A stretch of DNA of 64,000 nucleotides from Actinomycetes bacterium (lineage in GTDB: Bacteria > Actinomycetota > Actinomycetes > Streptosporangiales > Streptosporangiaceae), in NCBI GenBank assembly GCA_025964575.1, contig JAOPYO010000035.1, positions 1 through 64,000 of the forward strand, given 5' to 3'. Below the pieces are notes generated by a model. It was not told where the DNA came from, ran no database searches, and worked only from the letters and a program-made list of their open reading frames with translations. Shown piece by piece: positions 50,960 to 59,807 of the stretch; position 1 is the first letter of the stretch, and the number at the start of each line of letters is the position of its first letter. The position numbers were made by a program, and so were the translations under genes.

Positions 50960-51055
50960 CCCCCCAGCGTAACCACTCCCCTACCCACCATGATCTTGCG
51001 GTTGGTGCCGACCCGAACTGCATGATCACGGCGGGTTCGTGGAAGGGTTCGATCT

Positions 51056-51481
51056 ATGGAGACCATGACCGACAGCGAGTGGCGAGAGTTCGTCTTGACC
51101 GGCACCAGGACCGGGAAGGCAGGGCTGATCAAGAAGGACGGCGCCCCGCACGTGACCCCGATCTGGTTCCTGCTGGACGGGGACGACCTGGTGTTCACCA
51201 CACACAGCGACAGCCTCAAGGGCAGGATCCTCGCGCGCGACCCGCGGATCTGCCTCTGCGTCGACGATCAGGAACCGCCCTACTCCTACGCGGTGATCCA
51301 GGGCGTGGCGTCGCTGTCGGAGGACCTGGATGAGCTGAGGAAGTGGGCCACGGCCATCGGCGGCCGCTATATGGGCCAGGACAGAGCCGAGGAATACGGC
51401 GCCCGCAACGGCGTCCCCGGTGAATATCTCGTACGGGTCCGCATCACCAAGGTCATCGCCCAACGGGACGTCGCGGTCTGA
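51056..51481 (+). CDS. PPOX-class F420-dependent oxidoreductase
   Basis: A 141-aa split-barrel flavin/F420 protein. Visible marks are GKAGLIKKDGAPHVTPIWFLLDGDDLVFTT, SLKGRILARDPRICLCVDDQEPPYSYAVIQG and the C-terminal VPGEYLVRVRITKVIAQ. Relatives use F420 or FMN to reduce diverse compounds. A second ATG three codons in (MTDSEW) is an equal start candidate. It sits before a patch of gene debris. Confidence 0.87.
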   Translation: METMTDSEWREFVLTGTRTGKAGLIKKDGAPHVTPIWFLLDGDDLVFTTHSDSLKGRILARDPRICLCVDDQEPPYSYAVIQGVASLSEDLDELRKWATAIGGRYMGQDRAEEYGARNGVPGEYLVRVRITKVIAQRDVAV

Positions 51482-51552
51482 CGGTGATGAAGGAGAAGAG
51501 CGGCGGCCTGCCAGGAGCCGGGGATCCTCGCAGGCCGGCGGGGTGCTCTCGC

Positions 51553-51650
51553 TCAGCAGGAACCTTGGTCGTCCCAGACGCCTGCCGGGCCGCCGGGAAC
51601 ATCGTTGTAGATCCACCACTTGGCCTTCCAGCCGTGGTGGTGTAGGTCAC
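51553..51650 (-). pseudogene. C-terminal fragment of a chitin-binding (CBM5/12-like) protein
   Basis: The minus-strand reading GWKAKWWIYNDVP...VWDDQGSC followed by a stop matches the end of a CBM5/12 domain (AKWW, aromatic pairs, final Cys). No enzyme domain precedes it: the sequence upstream changes to a different gene and frame within about 15 bases. Confidence 0.6.
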
Positions 51651-51794
51651 GGTGGCTCCTTCGGCGCTGCTGGTCAGCAGCGCCTGGGCGTGCACCAGCA
51701 CCAGCGGGTCGTTGTCGACGTAGACGATCCGGGACTCCGGCGCCACCCGCTGGGCGATCTCGTGCGTGTTGTCGACGGTCGGCAGGCCGGTGTC
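51642..51794 (-). pseudogene. Internal fragment of a DUF574 SAM-dependent methyltransferase
   Basis: Fifty-one codons on the minus strand read DTGLPTVDNTHEIAQRV, ESRIVYVDNDPLVLVHAQAL and LLTSSAEGAT, the SAM-binding core of DUF574 methyltransferases. Both the N-terminal and C-terminal parts are missing, so the gene is dead. Confidence 0.7.
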
Positions 51795-51809
51795 TCGAAC
51801 AGCCCGCCT

Positions 51810-51932
51810 GACGGCCCTGCCCTGGACTACCAGCAGGCCGGGCCGACCGTGCTGCGCATGCTGGTCGGTGCACAGCTGCGCCGGTTCCGCGAGGCCGGCG
51901 GCATCACCCGCGAGAACGCCGGGTACGCGATT
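51810..51932 (+). pseudogene. N-terminal fragment of an XRE/DUF5753 regulator
   Basis: The plus-strand reading DGPALDYQQAGPTVLRM, LVGAQLRRFREAGGITRENAGYAI is the start of the helix-turn-helix of XRE-DUF5753 proteins. It stops after helix 2 and runs in frame into an unrelated SRPBCC segment. Confidence 0.65.
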
Positions 51933-52223
51933 CTGGAACCCGGCGCGTCGTTCACGTGGACCAGCTTCGGGTTCACCGTCACATCGACGTTCTACGACGT
52001 GACCGACCACTCCCGGCTGCTGTGGGGCGGGACCGGAGAGGGCATCACCGGCGTTCACGAGTGGCTCTTCAGCGAGACATCCGACGGCGTACACGTGGTC
52101 ACGAACGAATCCTTCGACGGCGAGCCCGTCGAAGCCGACCGCGGCGGGATGCAAACACTGCTCGACGCGTCCCTGCAGTCCTGGCTCGCCCACCTGAAGG
52201 CTGCCGCCGAGGCAAAGGCCTGA
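51933..52223 (+). pseudogene. C-terminal half of an SRPBCC protein
   Basis: EPGASFTWTSFGFTVTST, HSRLLWGGTGEGITGVHEW and DRGGMQTLLDASLQSWLAHLK form the second half of a polyketide-cyclase-type SRPBCC domain; the first strands and helix are missing. It is fused in frame to the XRE fragment, so a chimeric product could be made, but no start or ribosome site is evident. Confidence 0.65.
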
Positions 52224-52266
52224 GCCTGGGGCAGCAGGGACTGGGCCCAGCGCTCAGATGGTTTGA

Positions 52267-52374
52267 ACGCGGCGAACGAGGGCCCAGGCCGAGCTGCGGC
52301 GCCTGGCATCGGAGATGGAGGCGCACTTCGATCGCGTGGAACAGCAACTCGTCTCGGCGCTGAACGCGCTCTAG
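52267..52374 (+). pseudogene. Short C-terminal remnant
   Basis: A reading frame without a start encodes AQAELRRLASEMEAHFDRV, then EQQLVSALNAL and a stop, with normal codon bias. It looks like the helical end of a lost protein. Not identified. From 52375 to 52489 nothing further is seen. Confidence 0.45.
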
Positions 52375-52489
52375 GCTGGAACCACTAACAAATGATCGCT
52401 GAGAACCCCGGTTCTGGCCCGCAAAACGTCGTCACCCTCTGAGTGAGGCGTACGGGGTGCTCGTGAGATGCCTGTGGAGGCATTCCACC

Positions 52490-52894
52490 ATGTCAGTTGA
52501 GCTGAACCACACTATCGTCATGGCCCGCGACAAGCAGGCTTCCGCCGAGTTCATGGCCACCATCCTGGGTCTGAAGGTCGGAGCGCCCTTCGGCCCGTTC
52601 CTTCCCGTCGCGACCAGCAACGGCGTCACCTTGGACTTCGCGAACAGCGATCAGGATGCGATCACCGCGCAGCACTACGCGTTCCTGGTGTCCGAGGAAG
52701 ACTTCGACGCGATCTTCCGGCGGATCCAGCAGGCCGGGATCACCTACTACGCTGATCCAGCCCTCCAGCAGGCAGGACGGATCAACCGTCGCGATGGCGG
52801 GCGCGGCGCATACTTCCTGGATCCGGACGGCCACTTCCTGGAGATCCTCACCCGTCCCTACGGCAGCGGCGGGCAGGAGCCGTTATCCCAGTGA
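52490..52894 (+). CDS. VOC-family (glyoxalase-like) protein
   Basis: A 134-aa single VOC domain. It begins VELNHTIVMARDKQASAEFMATILGL, with the metal-ligand-like His in ELNHT, and ends RRDGGRGAYFLDPDGHFLEILTRPYG with the usual His and Glu. A second His is in TAQHYAFLV. The ligand set HxH...E suggests a metal site. GGAGG lies nine bases before ATG 52490. The substrate is unknown; relatives include glyoxalases, fosfomycin-resistance enzymes and extradiol dioxygenases. Confidence 0.85.
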   Translation: MSVELNHTIVMARDKQASAEFMATILGLKVGAPFGPFLPVATSNGVTLDFANSDQDAITAQHYAFLVSEEDFDAIFRRIQQAGITYYADPALQQAGRINRRDGGRGAYFLDPDGHFLEILTRPYGSGGQEPLSQ

Positions 52895-52965
52895 GGCAAG
52901 CGCCTCCGGCGAACAAGGGTGCAACCGTGGACGGGCCTGCGCCGGAGTGCTCGCACCGCCTGTGA

Positions 52966-53328
52966 TCAAGGTTCCTGCCGGAGTTCCTCGCAGATACTGA
53001 CGTGCCGGGTTCCATCCTCTTCGAACGTATAGTGCTCGATCAGCCGGAGCCGCCCGTCCGCCAGCACCTCGATCCTGCCGCTGCTGCGCCCGGCCATGGT
53101 CACCTGATCCGCCTTGCGGACCTGCACGTAGCCGAGGTCGAGCTTGTCATGACGCCGGACCCCCGCCACCCGGCCGAGGAGTATCGTGTCGCCCGCGTAG
53201 GTCGCCCAGACCACACCTCCGGCCTCGTGATAGAGGAACTCGGTCGGCGCGTCGCCGTCCACGACGCTGGAGGTCGCACCGACCACGGCGAATCGGCGTC
53301 CGTCCAGGTTGAGTGTGATGTCCTTCAC
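52966..53328 (-). CDS. Small beta-rich protein of the n-acetylglutamate synthase-like family
   Basis: A protein of about 120 aa built of short strands: NLDGRRFAVVGATSS, FLYHEAGGVVWATYAGDTILLGRVAG, GRSSGRIEVLADGRLRLIEHYTF. It matches a widespread group annotated as n-acetylglutamate synthase, an old label without known activity. The GTG at 53328 falls nine bases after the proline dehydrogenase stop, so it is in the same transcript. The ORF-track start would overlap that gene. Confidence 0.7.
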   Translation of the reverse strand: MKDITLNLDGRRFAVVGATSSVVDGDAPTEFLYHEAGGVVWATYAGDTILLGRVAGVRRHDKLDLGYVQVRKADQVTMAGRSSGRIEVLADGRLRLIEHYTFEEDGTRHVSICEELRQEP

Positions 53329-53336
53329 CCTTGACG

Positions 53337-54266
53337 TCAGCGACTTCCAGCCAGCGCGCGCAGGAAGAAGACGGTGTTGGCGGGGCGCTCGGCCAGTCGG
53401 CGCATGAAGTACCCGTACCACTCGCCGCCATAGGGGACGTAGACACGGATCTGCGCGCCGGTCGAGGCAAGCCGGCGCTGCTCGCCGTGCCGGATGCCGT
53501 ACAGCATCTGGTACTCGAAGTCGTCGGCCTTGCGGTCGTTGCGTGCGGCCAGGTCACCGGCGATCTCGATGATCCGGGGATCGTGCGAGGCCACCATCGG
53601 ATAGCCGCCGCCCGCCATCAGGATCTTCAGGCATCGGATGTAGGAGCGGTCGACCTCCGCCTTGTCCTGGAAGGCGACGGAGGCGGGCTCACGGTAGGCA
53701 CCCTTGCACAGCCGGACCCGGGAGCCTTCGTGTGCGAGGTCCCGGCAGTCGGCCTCGGTGCGCTTGAGATAGGCCTGCAGAACCGCGCCCACCCAGGGGT
53801 GGTCCGCCCGCAGTGAACGCAGGATGCCGAGCGTGGAGTCGGTGGTGGTGTGGTCCTCCATGTCGAGGGTGACGGTGGTGCCCACGGCAGCCGCCGCCGC
53901 GCAGATGCGCTGTGCGTTCTCCAGAGCGATCTTTTCACCATCGCCGGGGAGCGTCTGGCCGACGGCCGACAGCTTCACCGACGCCTCGGCGCGACTGGAC
54001 AGGCCCTCCTCGCCCAGCCGCTTCAGCAGCTGGACATAGGCCTCGACGGTCTGGTCGGCCTGGCACCGGTCGGTGGTGTCCTCGCCCAGGTGGTCGAGGG
54101 TGACCAGCAGGTTCTCGGCGGCGAGGGCCCTGGTCGCCTGGACGGCGTCCGGCAGGGTCTCTCCGGCGACGAACCTATTGACGACGGGCCTGGTCAGCGG
54201 TGTGGTCTCGACCATGTGCCGCATCCCGGCGGAGCGGGAGGCGGCGAGCAGCGCGGCACGGAGCAT
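53337..54266 (-). CDS. Proline dehydrogenase
   Basis: A 309-aa FAD enzyme that oxidises proline to P5C. The barrel motifs are VTLDHLGEDTTD, TVTLDMEDHTTTDSTL, VRLCKGAYREPASVAF, YPMVASHDPRII, DFEYQMLYGIRHGEQRRL and IRVYVPYGGEWYGYFMRRLAERPAN, the last holding the substrate arginines. It is the monofunctional form paired with a separate P5C dehydrogenase, as in other actinobacteria. Twelve bases separate it from that gene on the same strand. Confidence 0.95.
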   Translation of the reverse strand: MLRAALLAASRSAGMRHMVETTPLTRPVVNRFVAGETLPDAVQATRALAAENLLVTLDHLGEDTTDRCQADQTVEAYVQLLKRLGEEGLSSRAEASVKLSAVGQTLPGDGEKIALENAQRICAAAAAVGTTVTLDMEDHTTTDSTLGILRSLRADHPWVGAVLQAYLKRTEADCRDLAHEGSRVRLCKGAYREPASVAFQDKAEVDRSYIRCLKILMAGGGYPMVASHDPRIIEIAGDLAARNDRKADDFEYQMLYGIRHGEQRRLASTGAQIRVYVPYGGEWYGYFMRRLAERPANTVFFLRALAGSR

Positions 54267-54278
54267 GACGGGGATCCT

Positions 54279-55907
54279 TCAGCCTTGGTGCGGGTAACGG
54301 TGGGCGGTGGGCGGGACGAAGGTCTCCTTGATCGTCCGTGGGCTGACCCACCGCATCAGGTTGTGGACGGCACCGGCCTTGTCGTTGGTGCCGCTCGCCC
54401 GGCCGCCGCCGAACGGCTGCTGGCCCACAACGGCACCGGTCGGCTTGTCGTTGACGTAGAAATTGCCGGCGGTGTAGCGGAGCGACTCAGCGGTCCGGGA
54501 GATCGCGGCCCGGTCACGGGCGAAGACCGCACCGGTCAGCGCGTACGGCGAGGTCTCGTCGAGCCGCCGCAGCACCTTGTCGTAGTCACCGTCATCGAAG
54601 ACGTGCACGCCCAGGATCGGCCCGAAGTACTCCGTTGTGAAGATCTCGTGCGACGGGTCCGTCCCCTGCAGCACCGTCGGCCGGACGAAGTAGCCCTCGG
54701 AGTCGTCGTATCCTCCGCCTGCGAGCACGGTCACATCCTGATGCGCCCGGGCCCGGTCGATGGCGCCGCTCACCCGGGCGAACGCCGGGGCGTCGATGAC
54801 CGCGCCCATGAAGTTCGCCGGGTCGGTCACGTCGCCCACCTGCAGGGCGTCGACCTCGCCGAGGAAGTCATCGCGCATGGCGTCCCACACCGAGCGCGCG
54901 ATGTAGGCACGCGAGGCGGCCGAGCACTTCTGACCCTGGAAGTCGAAGGCGCCGCGCAGCAGAGCGGCCCGCAGGCTGTCAGGGTCGGCGGAGGCGTGCG
55001 CGACGACGAAGTCCTTGCCGCCGGTCTCGCCCACCAAGCGCGGGTACGACCGATAGCGGTCGAGGTTCTGGCCGACTGCCGCCCACAGGTTCCGGAAGGT
55101 CCGGGTGGAGCCGGTGAAGTGGATGCCGGCCAGATCCCGGTCGGCCAGGGCGACCTCGGAGACTGCCAGTCCGTCGCCGGGGAGCATGTTGATCACCCCG
55201 GGCGGCAGGCCGGCCTCCTCGAGCAGCCGCATCAGGAAGTGCGCGGAGAACTGCTGGGTCGGCGACGGCTTCCAGAGCACCACGTTGCCCATCAGCGCGG
55301 GCGCGGTGGGCAGGTTCCCGGCGATGGAAGTGAAGTTGAACGGCGTGATGGCGTAGACGAAGCCCTCGAGCGGCCGGTGGTCGAGCCGGTTCCAGCTGCC
55401 GGCCGAGTTGACCGGTGGCTGCTCGGCCAGCAACTGCCGGGCGAAGTGCACGTTGAAGCGCCAGAAATCGATCATCTCGCAGGCGGCGTCGATCTCCGCC
55501 TGGATCACGGTCTTGGACTGCCCGAGCATCGTGGCCGCGTTGAGGGTGTCCCGCCAGGGCCCGGCCGCGAGCTCGGCGGCCCGCAGGAACACCGCCGCGC
55601 GATCATCGAAGGAGAGCGCCGCCCAGCCGGGCGCGGCAGCACGCGCCGCGTCGATCGCGGCCCGGGCATCGGCGGCGGTCGAATTGTGCAGAGTTCCCAG
55701 GACGGCCGCGTGCCGGTGCGGCTGGCGGACCTCGATCGGTTCACCGCCGCCCAACCGCCGCTCTCCCGCGATGGCCGCGGTCAGTTCAAGCGGTTCGGCG
55801 GCCAGCTCGGCGACCCGCTGCCGCAGCGCGGAAAGCTCGGCGCTCCCGGCTGCATGACCGCGGACCGGCTCGTTGACCGGGACGGGGACCTGGGTGACTG
55901 CATCCAT
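54279..55907 (-). CDS. pruA: L-glutamate gamma-semialdehyde (P5C) dehydrogenase
   Basis: A 542-aa aldehyde dehydrogenase that turns P5C into glutamate with NAD. The NAD region is YAITPFNFTSIAGNLPTAPALMGNVVLWKPS, the catalytic glutamate lies in RLVGETGGKDFVV, the cysteine in GAFDFQGQKCSAASRAYI, and the C-terminus has VGQQPFGGGRASGTNDKAG. ATG 55907 has AAGGAG eight bases before it; the ORF-track start is 130 codons too early. First gene of the proline operon, divergent from its likely regulator. Confidence 0.96.
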   Translation of the reverse strand: MDAVTQVPVPVNEPVRGHAAGSAELSALRQRVAELAAEPLELTAAIAGERRLGGGEPIEVRQPHRHAAVLGTLHNSTAADARAAIDAARAAAPGWAALSFDDRAAVFLRAAELAAGPWRDTLNAATMLGQSKTVIQAEIDAACEMIDFWRFNVHFARQLLAEQPPVNSAGSWNRLDHRPLEGFVYAITPFNFTSIAGNLPTAPALMGNVVLWKPSPTQQFSAHFLMRLLEEAGLPPGVINMLPGDGLAVSEVALADRDLAGIHFTGSTRTFRNLWAAVGQNLDRYRSYPRLVGETGGKDFVVAHASADPDSLRAALLRGAFDFQGQKCSAASRAYIARSVWDAMRDDFLGEVDALQVGDVTDPANFMGAVIDAPAFARVSGAIDRARAHQDVTVLAGGGYDDSEGYFVRPTVLQGTDPSHEIFTTEYFGPILGVHVFDDGDYDKVLRRLDETSPYALTGAVFARDRAAISRTAESLRYTAGNFYVNDKPTGAVVGQQPFGGGRASGTNDKAGAVHNLMRWVSPRTIKETFVPPTAHRYPHQG

Positions 55908-55957
55908 GGGGCGGCTCCTTGACTGATCGTGTTCGAAGCTGACATTAGGGGAAACCA

Positions 55958-55988
55958 GAACCCAGTTTGTTGTCAGGTTCAATATGAT
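55958..55988 (+). promoter_or_regulatory. Promoter and inverted repeat before the PucR-type regulator
   Basis: GAACC (55958-55962) and GGTTC (55976-55980) form an inverted repeat in the divergent pruA-regulator gap. TATGAT (55983-55988) is a near-perfect -10 box ending six bases before GTG 55995, so the regulator mRNA is probably leaderless. Confidence 0.55.
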
Positions 55989-55994
55989 GAGGCG

Positions 55995-57191
55995 GTGGAT
56001 TTTATTCGATCCGACAATGATGAGCCCGCCGGAGACCTGTTCGGCTTGGCCCAGACCGTGGCCACCCTCACCGGCGGCATCGTCAGCATCGAGGACTCCT
56101 CCTACCGGGTGCTCGCCTACTCGCAGTCCACCGACGAGGCGGACGAACTCCGCCGGCTGACGATCCTCGGCCGCCAGGGCCCGGAGGCGTACATGCGGCT
56201 GCTCCGTGAGTGGGGGATCTATCAGCGGCTCCGCGACGGGAACGCGGTCGTCAGGGTGGCGGAGCGGCCCGATCTCGGCATCCGGGAACGCCTCGTGGTC
56301 GGCGTGCACGCCGGTCCGCAGTTCCTCGGCACGATCTGGGTCCAGGAGGGACGGGAGCCCTTGCGCTCACCGGCCGAGCGGGAACTGGCCGGCGCGGCCG
56401 TGCTGGCCGCGCGGTACCTGGTCCATGAACGGGCCGAGCCGTCGTCCGCCGCCCGGCGCAGGGCGGATCTGCTCCGGAGATTGCTGGACGGCCAGGAAGA
56501 CCTGGCAGTCCAGCTCGGGGTGGATCCGGCGTCCCGGTGCGCGGTGGTGGCACTGGAGCCTGGAACAGGCGAGACGCCCGACCCGACCCTTGCGGAGCTT
56601 TGGCAGACCCGATTGGTGGCCTTGGTGGCGCTGCACTCGGCCACCTTCCGCCGCGCTGCGGCGGTGACGGTGATCGGGACCCGGGTCTATGTGCTGTTGC
56701 CGGACCTCGAGGCGGAGCCGGCCGGTGCCCTGGCACTGGTACGGGAGATCACCGCGAGCGCCTCCGCCAGCCTGGGCGTCCCGGTCCGGGCGGCCCTCGG
56801 GCGTGCCGTGAACGGTGTCGGCGGCCTGGCGCACTCGCGCCGGGAGGCCGATCGGGTGCTCTCCGCCCATACCGGGCCAGGCCTCGCGACCTTGGACGAC
56901 GTACGGGGCGAGGTGCTGCTCGGGGAGGCGCTCGGACTGCTGACGGCCGGGCAGTGGTCCGGCGACGAACGGCTCGGCACGCTCAGCGCCGAGGTGCTGG
57001 CCGGCCTGCGGGCCTATCTGGACGCGTTCGGCGAGGTCGGTGCGGCGGCGAGCGCTCTGCACGTGCACCCGAACACGGTCCGCTATCGCGTACGCCAGGC
57101 CGTGCGGCTAGCCGGCCTCAACCTCACCGACCCGCGCGAACGCCTCGTCGTCATGCTCCAGCTCCGCCTCCTCGACGGCCCCCGCGCCTGA
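55995..57191 (+). CDS. PucR/CdaR-type transcriptional regulator of proline catabolism
   Basis: A 398-aa regulator. A GAF-like sensor region leads (DLFGLAQTVATLTGGIVSIEDSSYRVLAYSQ, FLGTIWVQEG), then a GGDEF-like CdaR middle, and a C-terminal HTH_30 (YLDAFGEVGAAASALHVHPNTVRYRVRQAVRLAGLNL). PucR-type proteins are the known activators of proline genes in actinobacteria, and this gene diverges from pruA with an inverted repeat between. GTG 55995 is the leaderless start; the ORF track starts 22 codons earlier. Its 3' end overlaps the convergent EamA gene by 84 bases. Confidence 0.88.
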   Translation: MDFIRSDNDEPAGDLFGLAQTVATLTGGIVSIEDSSYRVLAYSQSTDEADELRRLTILGRQGPEAYMRLLREWGIYQRLRDGNAVVRVAERPDLGIRERLVVGVHAGPQFLGTIWVQEGREPLRSPAERELAGAAVLAARYLVHERAEPSSAARRRADLLRRLLDGQEDLAVQLGVDPASRCAVVALEPGTGETPDPTLAELWQTRLVALVALHSATFRRAAAVTVIGTRVYVLLPDLEAEPAGALALVREITASASASLGVPVRAALGRAVNGVGGLAHSRREADRVLSAHTGPGLATLDDVRGEVLLGEALGLLTAGQWSGDERLGTLSAEVLAGLRAYLDAFGEVGAAASALHVHPNTVRYRVRQAVRLAGLNLTDPRERLVVMLQLRLLDGPRA

Positions 57192-58070
57192 CCGGCCACT
57201 ACGGCCGAGCCAGACCCCGCCAAAGGCCAGCAGCCCGCCGCCCGCCCCCAGGAGGGACGGATGACTGCCCAGCAGCACCGCCTCCAGCACGATCGTCACG
57301 ATCGGGACCGCATAGAGGATCGCCGTGCCGTCGCCGACACCGCCTCGGCGCATCGACGCCGCCCAGGCGGTGTAGCCGATCGCGGTCGAACCGATGCCGA
57401 GGTAGAGGCCGGCCGCGAGTACCGACGGCTGGGCATTGGTGATCCCCCGGACCGCGTCCGGGAGCGCGTAGCAGGTGCATAGCAGACCCGCCAGGGCGGC
57501 GCCGGCCGTCGCTTCGAGGGCGCCGAGCCGGGACAGGATCGGCTGCTGGACGATCGTGAAGATCGATACCGTCAGCGCCGCCCCGAGGACGCACAGGGCA
57601 CCGTAACTCAACCGCAACGTCCCTGAGCCATCGGCGAACGCGACCAGCCCGGTGCCGGTGAAGCCGATGAGCAGACCGGCCCAGCCGCGTTGTCCCTGCC
57701 GCTCGCGCAGCAGCACACCACCGAGCACGGCGCTGAACAGCGGGGTCGCGTTGAGCAGCAGGCTGGTGGTGCCGGGGTCCACGCTCTGCTGGCCGGTGTT
57801 CAGCAACAGGCTGTAGCCGGCGAATCCGACGGCGCCACCGATGGCGACGCGGATGAGGGTCCGCCCGTCCAGGCGCGGCCGCGCCCTGCCGCGCCGCCAG
57901 CCGGCCCCGAGCATGCCGCCCAGGACCAAAGTGGCCACTCCAAGCCGCAGTGCGGTGAGAGCGGTCGGCGAGAAACCGCGGAGCGCGATGGGGACGGCGA
58001 GATATGTCGAGCCGGAGGCGACGACCGTGAGGACGTCCGCTGTTCCGAAGGGCAGGGCGCGGGGCTGCAC
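57108..58070 (-). CDS. EamA/DMT-family transporter
   Basis: A 320-aa membrane protein with two EamA halves: FGTADVLTVVASGSTYLAVPIALRGFSPTALTALRL, SLLLNATPLFSAVLGGVLLRERQGQRGW and GLYLGIGSTAIGYTAWAASMRRGGVGDGTAILYAVPIV. A typical exporter of small metabolites; cargo unknown. Its C-terminal tail (EEAELEHDDEAFARVG) is encoded within the last 84 bases of the PucR-type gene on the other strand, an unusual overlap. It diverges from the peptide ABC operon. Confidence 0.86.
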   Translation of the reverse strand: MQPRALPFGTADVLTVVASGSTYLAVPIALRGFSPTALTALRLGVATLVLGGMLGAGWRRGRARPRLDGRTLIRVAIGGAVGFAGYSLLLNTGQQSVDPGTTSLLLNATPLFSAVLGGVLLRERQGQRGWAGLLIGFTGTGLVAFADGSGTLRLSYGALCVLGAALTVSIFTIVQQPILSRLGALEATAGAALAGLLCTCYALPDAVRGITNAQPSVLAAGLYLGIGSTAIGYTAWAASMRRGGVGDGTAILYAVPIVTIVLEAVLLGSHPSLLGAGGGLLAFGGVWLGRSGRSGAGAVEEAELEHDDEAFARVGEVEAG

Positions 58071-58106
58071 GAGGGGGTGGCCTTCCGGATGAACTCAAGG
58101 GGGCTA

Positions 58107-58135
58107 TTGACGTAATTGGGCAGGGCGTGCATTAT
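58107..58135 (+). promoter_or_regulatory. Promoter of the peptide ABC operon
   Basis: TTGACG (58107-58112), 17 bases, CATTAT (58130-58135). The spacing is ideal; the leader is about 85 bases and holds GTGC/GCAC repeats that might bind a regulator. Confidence 0.6.
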
Positions 58136-58227
58136 TTCGCACCATTGCACGATTAAGTCGCACGACCGGACGATACACGCCCCCCGATCCAGCCCGCACG
58201 GGCCGCGGGACTTTGAAGGAGCAGCAC

Positions 58228-59805
58228 GTGAAGCACCTGGTGAACAGCGCGGGCCTGAGCCGCCGCGGCGTGCTCGGGGCCGGCCTCGGCCTGGCCGCGA
58301 CCTCCTTGCTCGCCGCCTGCGGCGGCGGATCCGGCACCTCCACGGCCGCGGCGAAGGGCGCCACCGGTGTGGCCCGCAAGGGCGGCACGCTCCGCATCGG
58401 CCGCCCACCGGCCTCGTCCGCGGAGACACTGGATCCGGCGAGCTCGCTCTCCGCGTACGAATACCTCGGTGCCTTGTACAACCGGCTGGTCAAGTCCGGA
58501 GCGGACGGCAGCAGCCAGCCCGACCTCGCGCAGTCCTGGGAGTCGGACAAGACCGCCAGCACCTGGACGTTCCATTTGCGCCAGGGAGTGACCTTCCACG
58601 ACGGCAAGGCCTTCACGTCGAAGGACGCCGCCTACACGATCCAGCACATGCTGGACAAGAAGACGGCCTCTCCCCAGGCGGGCGTGCTGAGCGGCTTCGT
58701 CGACCCGGCCGGCCTGCGGACCCCCGACGACCACACCCTGGTGGTCACGCTGAAGCAGCCGCACGCGGAGTTTCCGTCGCTGCTGACGAACTACAACTGC
58801 TACGTGATCCCGGACGGCTCCGCGGCCACGATCGGCCGCACCGGCATCGGCACCGGCCCCTTCAAGCTCCAGTCCTTCACCGCGGCCGGTAAGGGCGTCG
58901 TCGTGGCCAACAAGAGCTACTACGAAGGCGCCCCGAACCTCGACCAGATCGTGTTCTCCAGCATCGCCGACCAGCAGGCCCGGCTGAACGCCCTGCTCGC
59001 CGATCAGGTCGACCTGCTCGCCCAGACCGCACTGGACTACGCCAGCTCCAAGACCGTGCTCGCCTCGTCCAAACTGACCGTGGTCGCGAACAAGAACGCC
59101 ACGGTCAACGTGCTCCCGATGCTGTCCACCGCGGCCCCGTTCACCGACGTAAGGGTCCGGCAGGCGCTCAAGCTCGCCTACGACCCGGCGTCGGTCCTCA
59201 CGACCGCCGCGCAGGGCAAGGGGGTCGTCGGCCACGACAACCCGGTCCTGCCCACCGACGCCAACTACCTGAACTACTCGGTCACCCCTGACCCGGGCAA
59301 GGCCAAGTCCCTGCTCAAGGCGGCCGGCCACGAAGGCCTGCAGATCAAGCTCTACACCTCGTCCTACCAGGCCGGCTTCACACCGCTGGCGCTGGCCTTC
59401 GCCGACTCCGTCAAGCAGGCCGGCATCACGGCCAACGTGACCAACGCCCCGGCGGACTCCTACTACACCCAGGTCTGGATGAAGCGCCCGCTCTCCGTCT
59501 CCTACTGGTACACCGGGCGCCCGATCGACCAGCTCCTCGGCCAGTTCTTCCTCAGCGGCTCCGACTACAACGAGACCGCGTGGAAGAACCCGCGGTTCGA
59601 CGGGCTGATCGCCGCCGCCCGCAAGGAGACCGACGCCGCCAAGCGTCGCGCTCTCTACCAGGACGCGCAGAAGCTCGGCATCGACGAGGGCGGGCTCATC
59701 GTGCCGTTCTTCTCCGACCGGCTCACCGGCATGTCCAAGAACGTCGTCAACTACGCCGAGCACGGCTTCGAGTTCGACTACGTGCACATCGGCCTGAAGG
59801 CATAA
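58228..59805 (+). CDS. ABC transporter peptide-binding lipoprotein (SBP family 5)
   Basis: A 525-aa extracytoplasmic solute-binding protein. The signal has a twin-arginine pair and lipobox (LSRRGVLGAGLGLAATSLLAAC), so a Tat-exported lipoprotein is likely. SBP_bac_5 marks include LRIGRPPASSAETLDPAS, WTFHLRQGVTFHDGKAFTSKDAAYT, GTGPFKLQSFTAAG and DVRVRQALKLAYD. It captures oligopeptides or a similar substrate at the cell surface. GTG 58228 has AAGGAG six bases before it; the ORF-track TTG start is rejected. First gene of a five-gene operon. Confidence 0.93.
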   Translation: MKHLVNSAGLSRRGVLGAGLGLAATSLLAACGGGSGTSTAAAKGATGVARKGGTLRIGRPPASSAETLDPASSLSAYEYLGALYNRLVKSGADGSSQPDLAQSWESDKTASTWTFHLRQGVTFHDGKAFTSKDAAYTIQHMLDKKTASPQAGVLSGFVDPAGLRTPDDHTLVVTLKQPHAEFPSLLTNYNCYVIPDGSAATIGRTGIGTGPFKLQSFTAAGKGVVVANKSYYEGAPNLDQIVFSSIADQQARLNALLADQVDLLAQTALDYASSKTVLASSKLTVVANKNATVNVLPMLSTAAPFTDVRVRQALKLAYDPASVLTTAAQGKGVVGHDNPVLPTDANYLNYSVTPDPGKAKSLLKAAGHEGLQIKLYTSSYQAGFTPLALAFADSVKQAGITANVTNAPADSYYTQVWMKRPLSVSYWYTGRPIDQLLGQFFLSGSDYNETAWKNPRFDGLIAAARKETDAAKRRALYQDAQKLGIDEGGLIVPFFSDRLTGMSKNVVNYAEHGFEFDYVHIGLKA

Positions 59806-59807
59806 CC

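Noticed and set aside
46532-51032. CATGATCACGG words at 46.5 kb and 51.0 kb as a mobile repeat
   Set aside because: Only 13 bases shared, and the first is explained as a terminator arm; too short to call an element.
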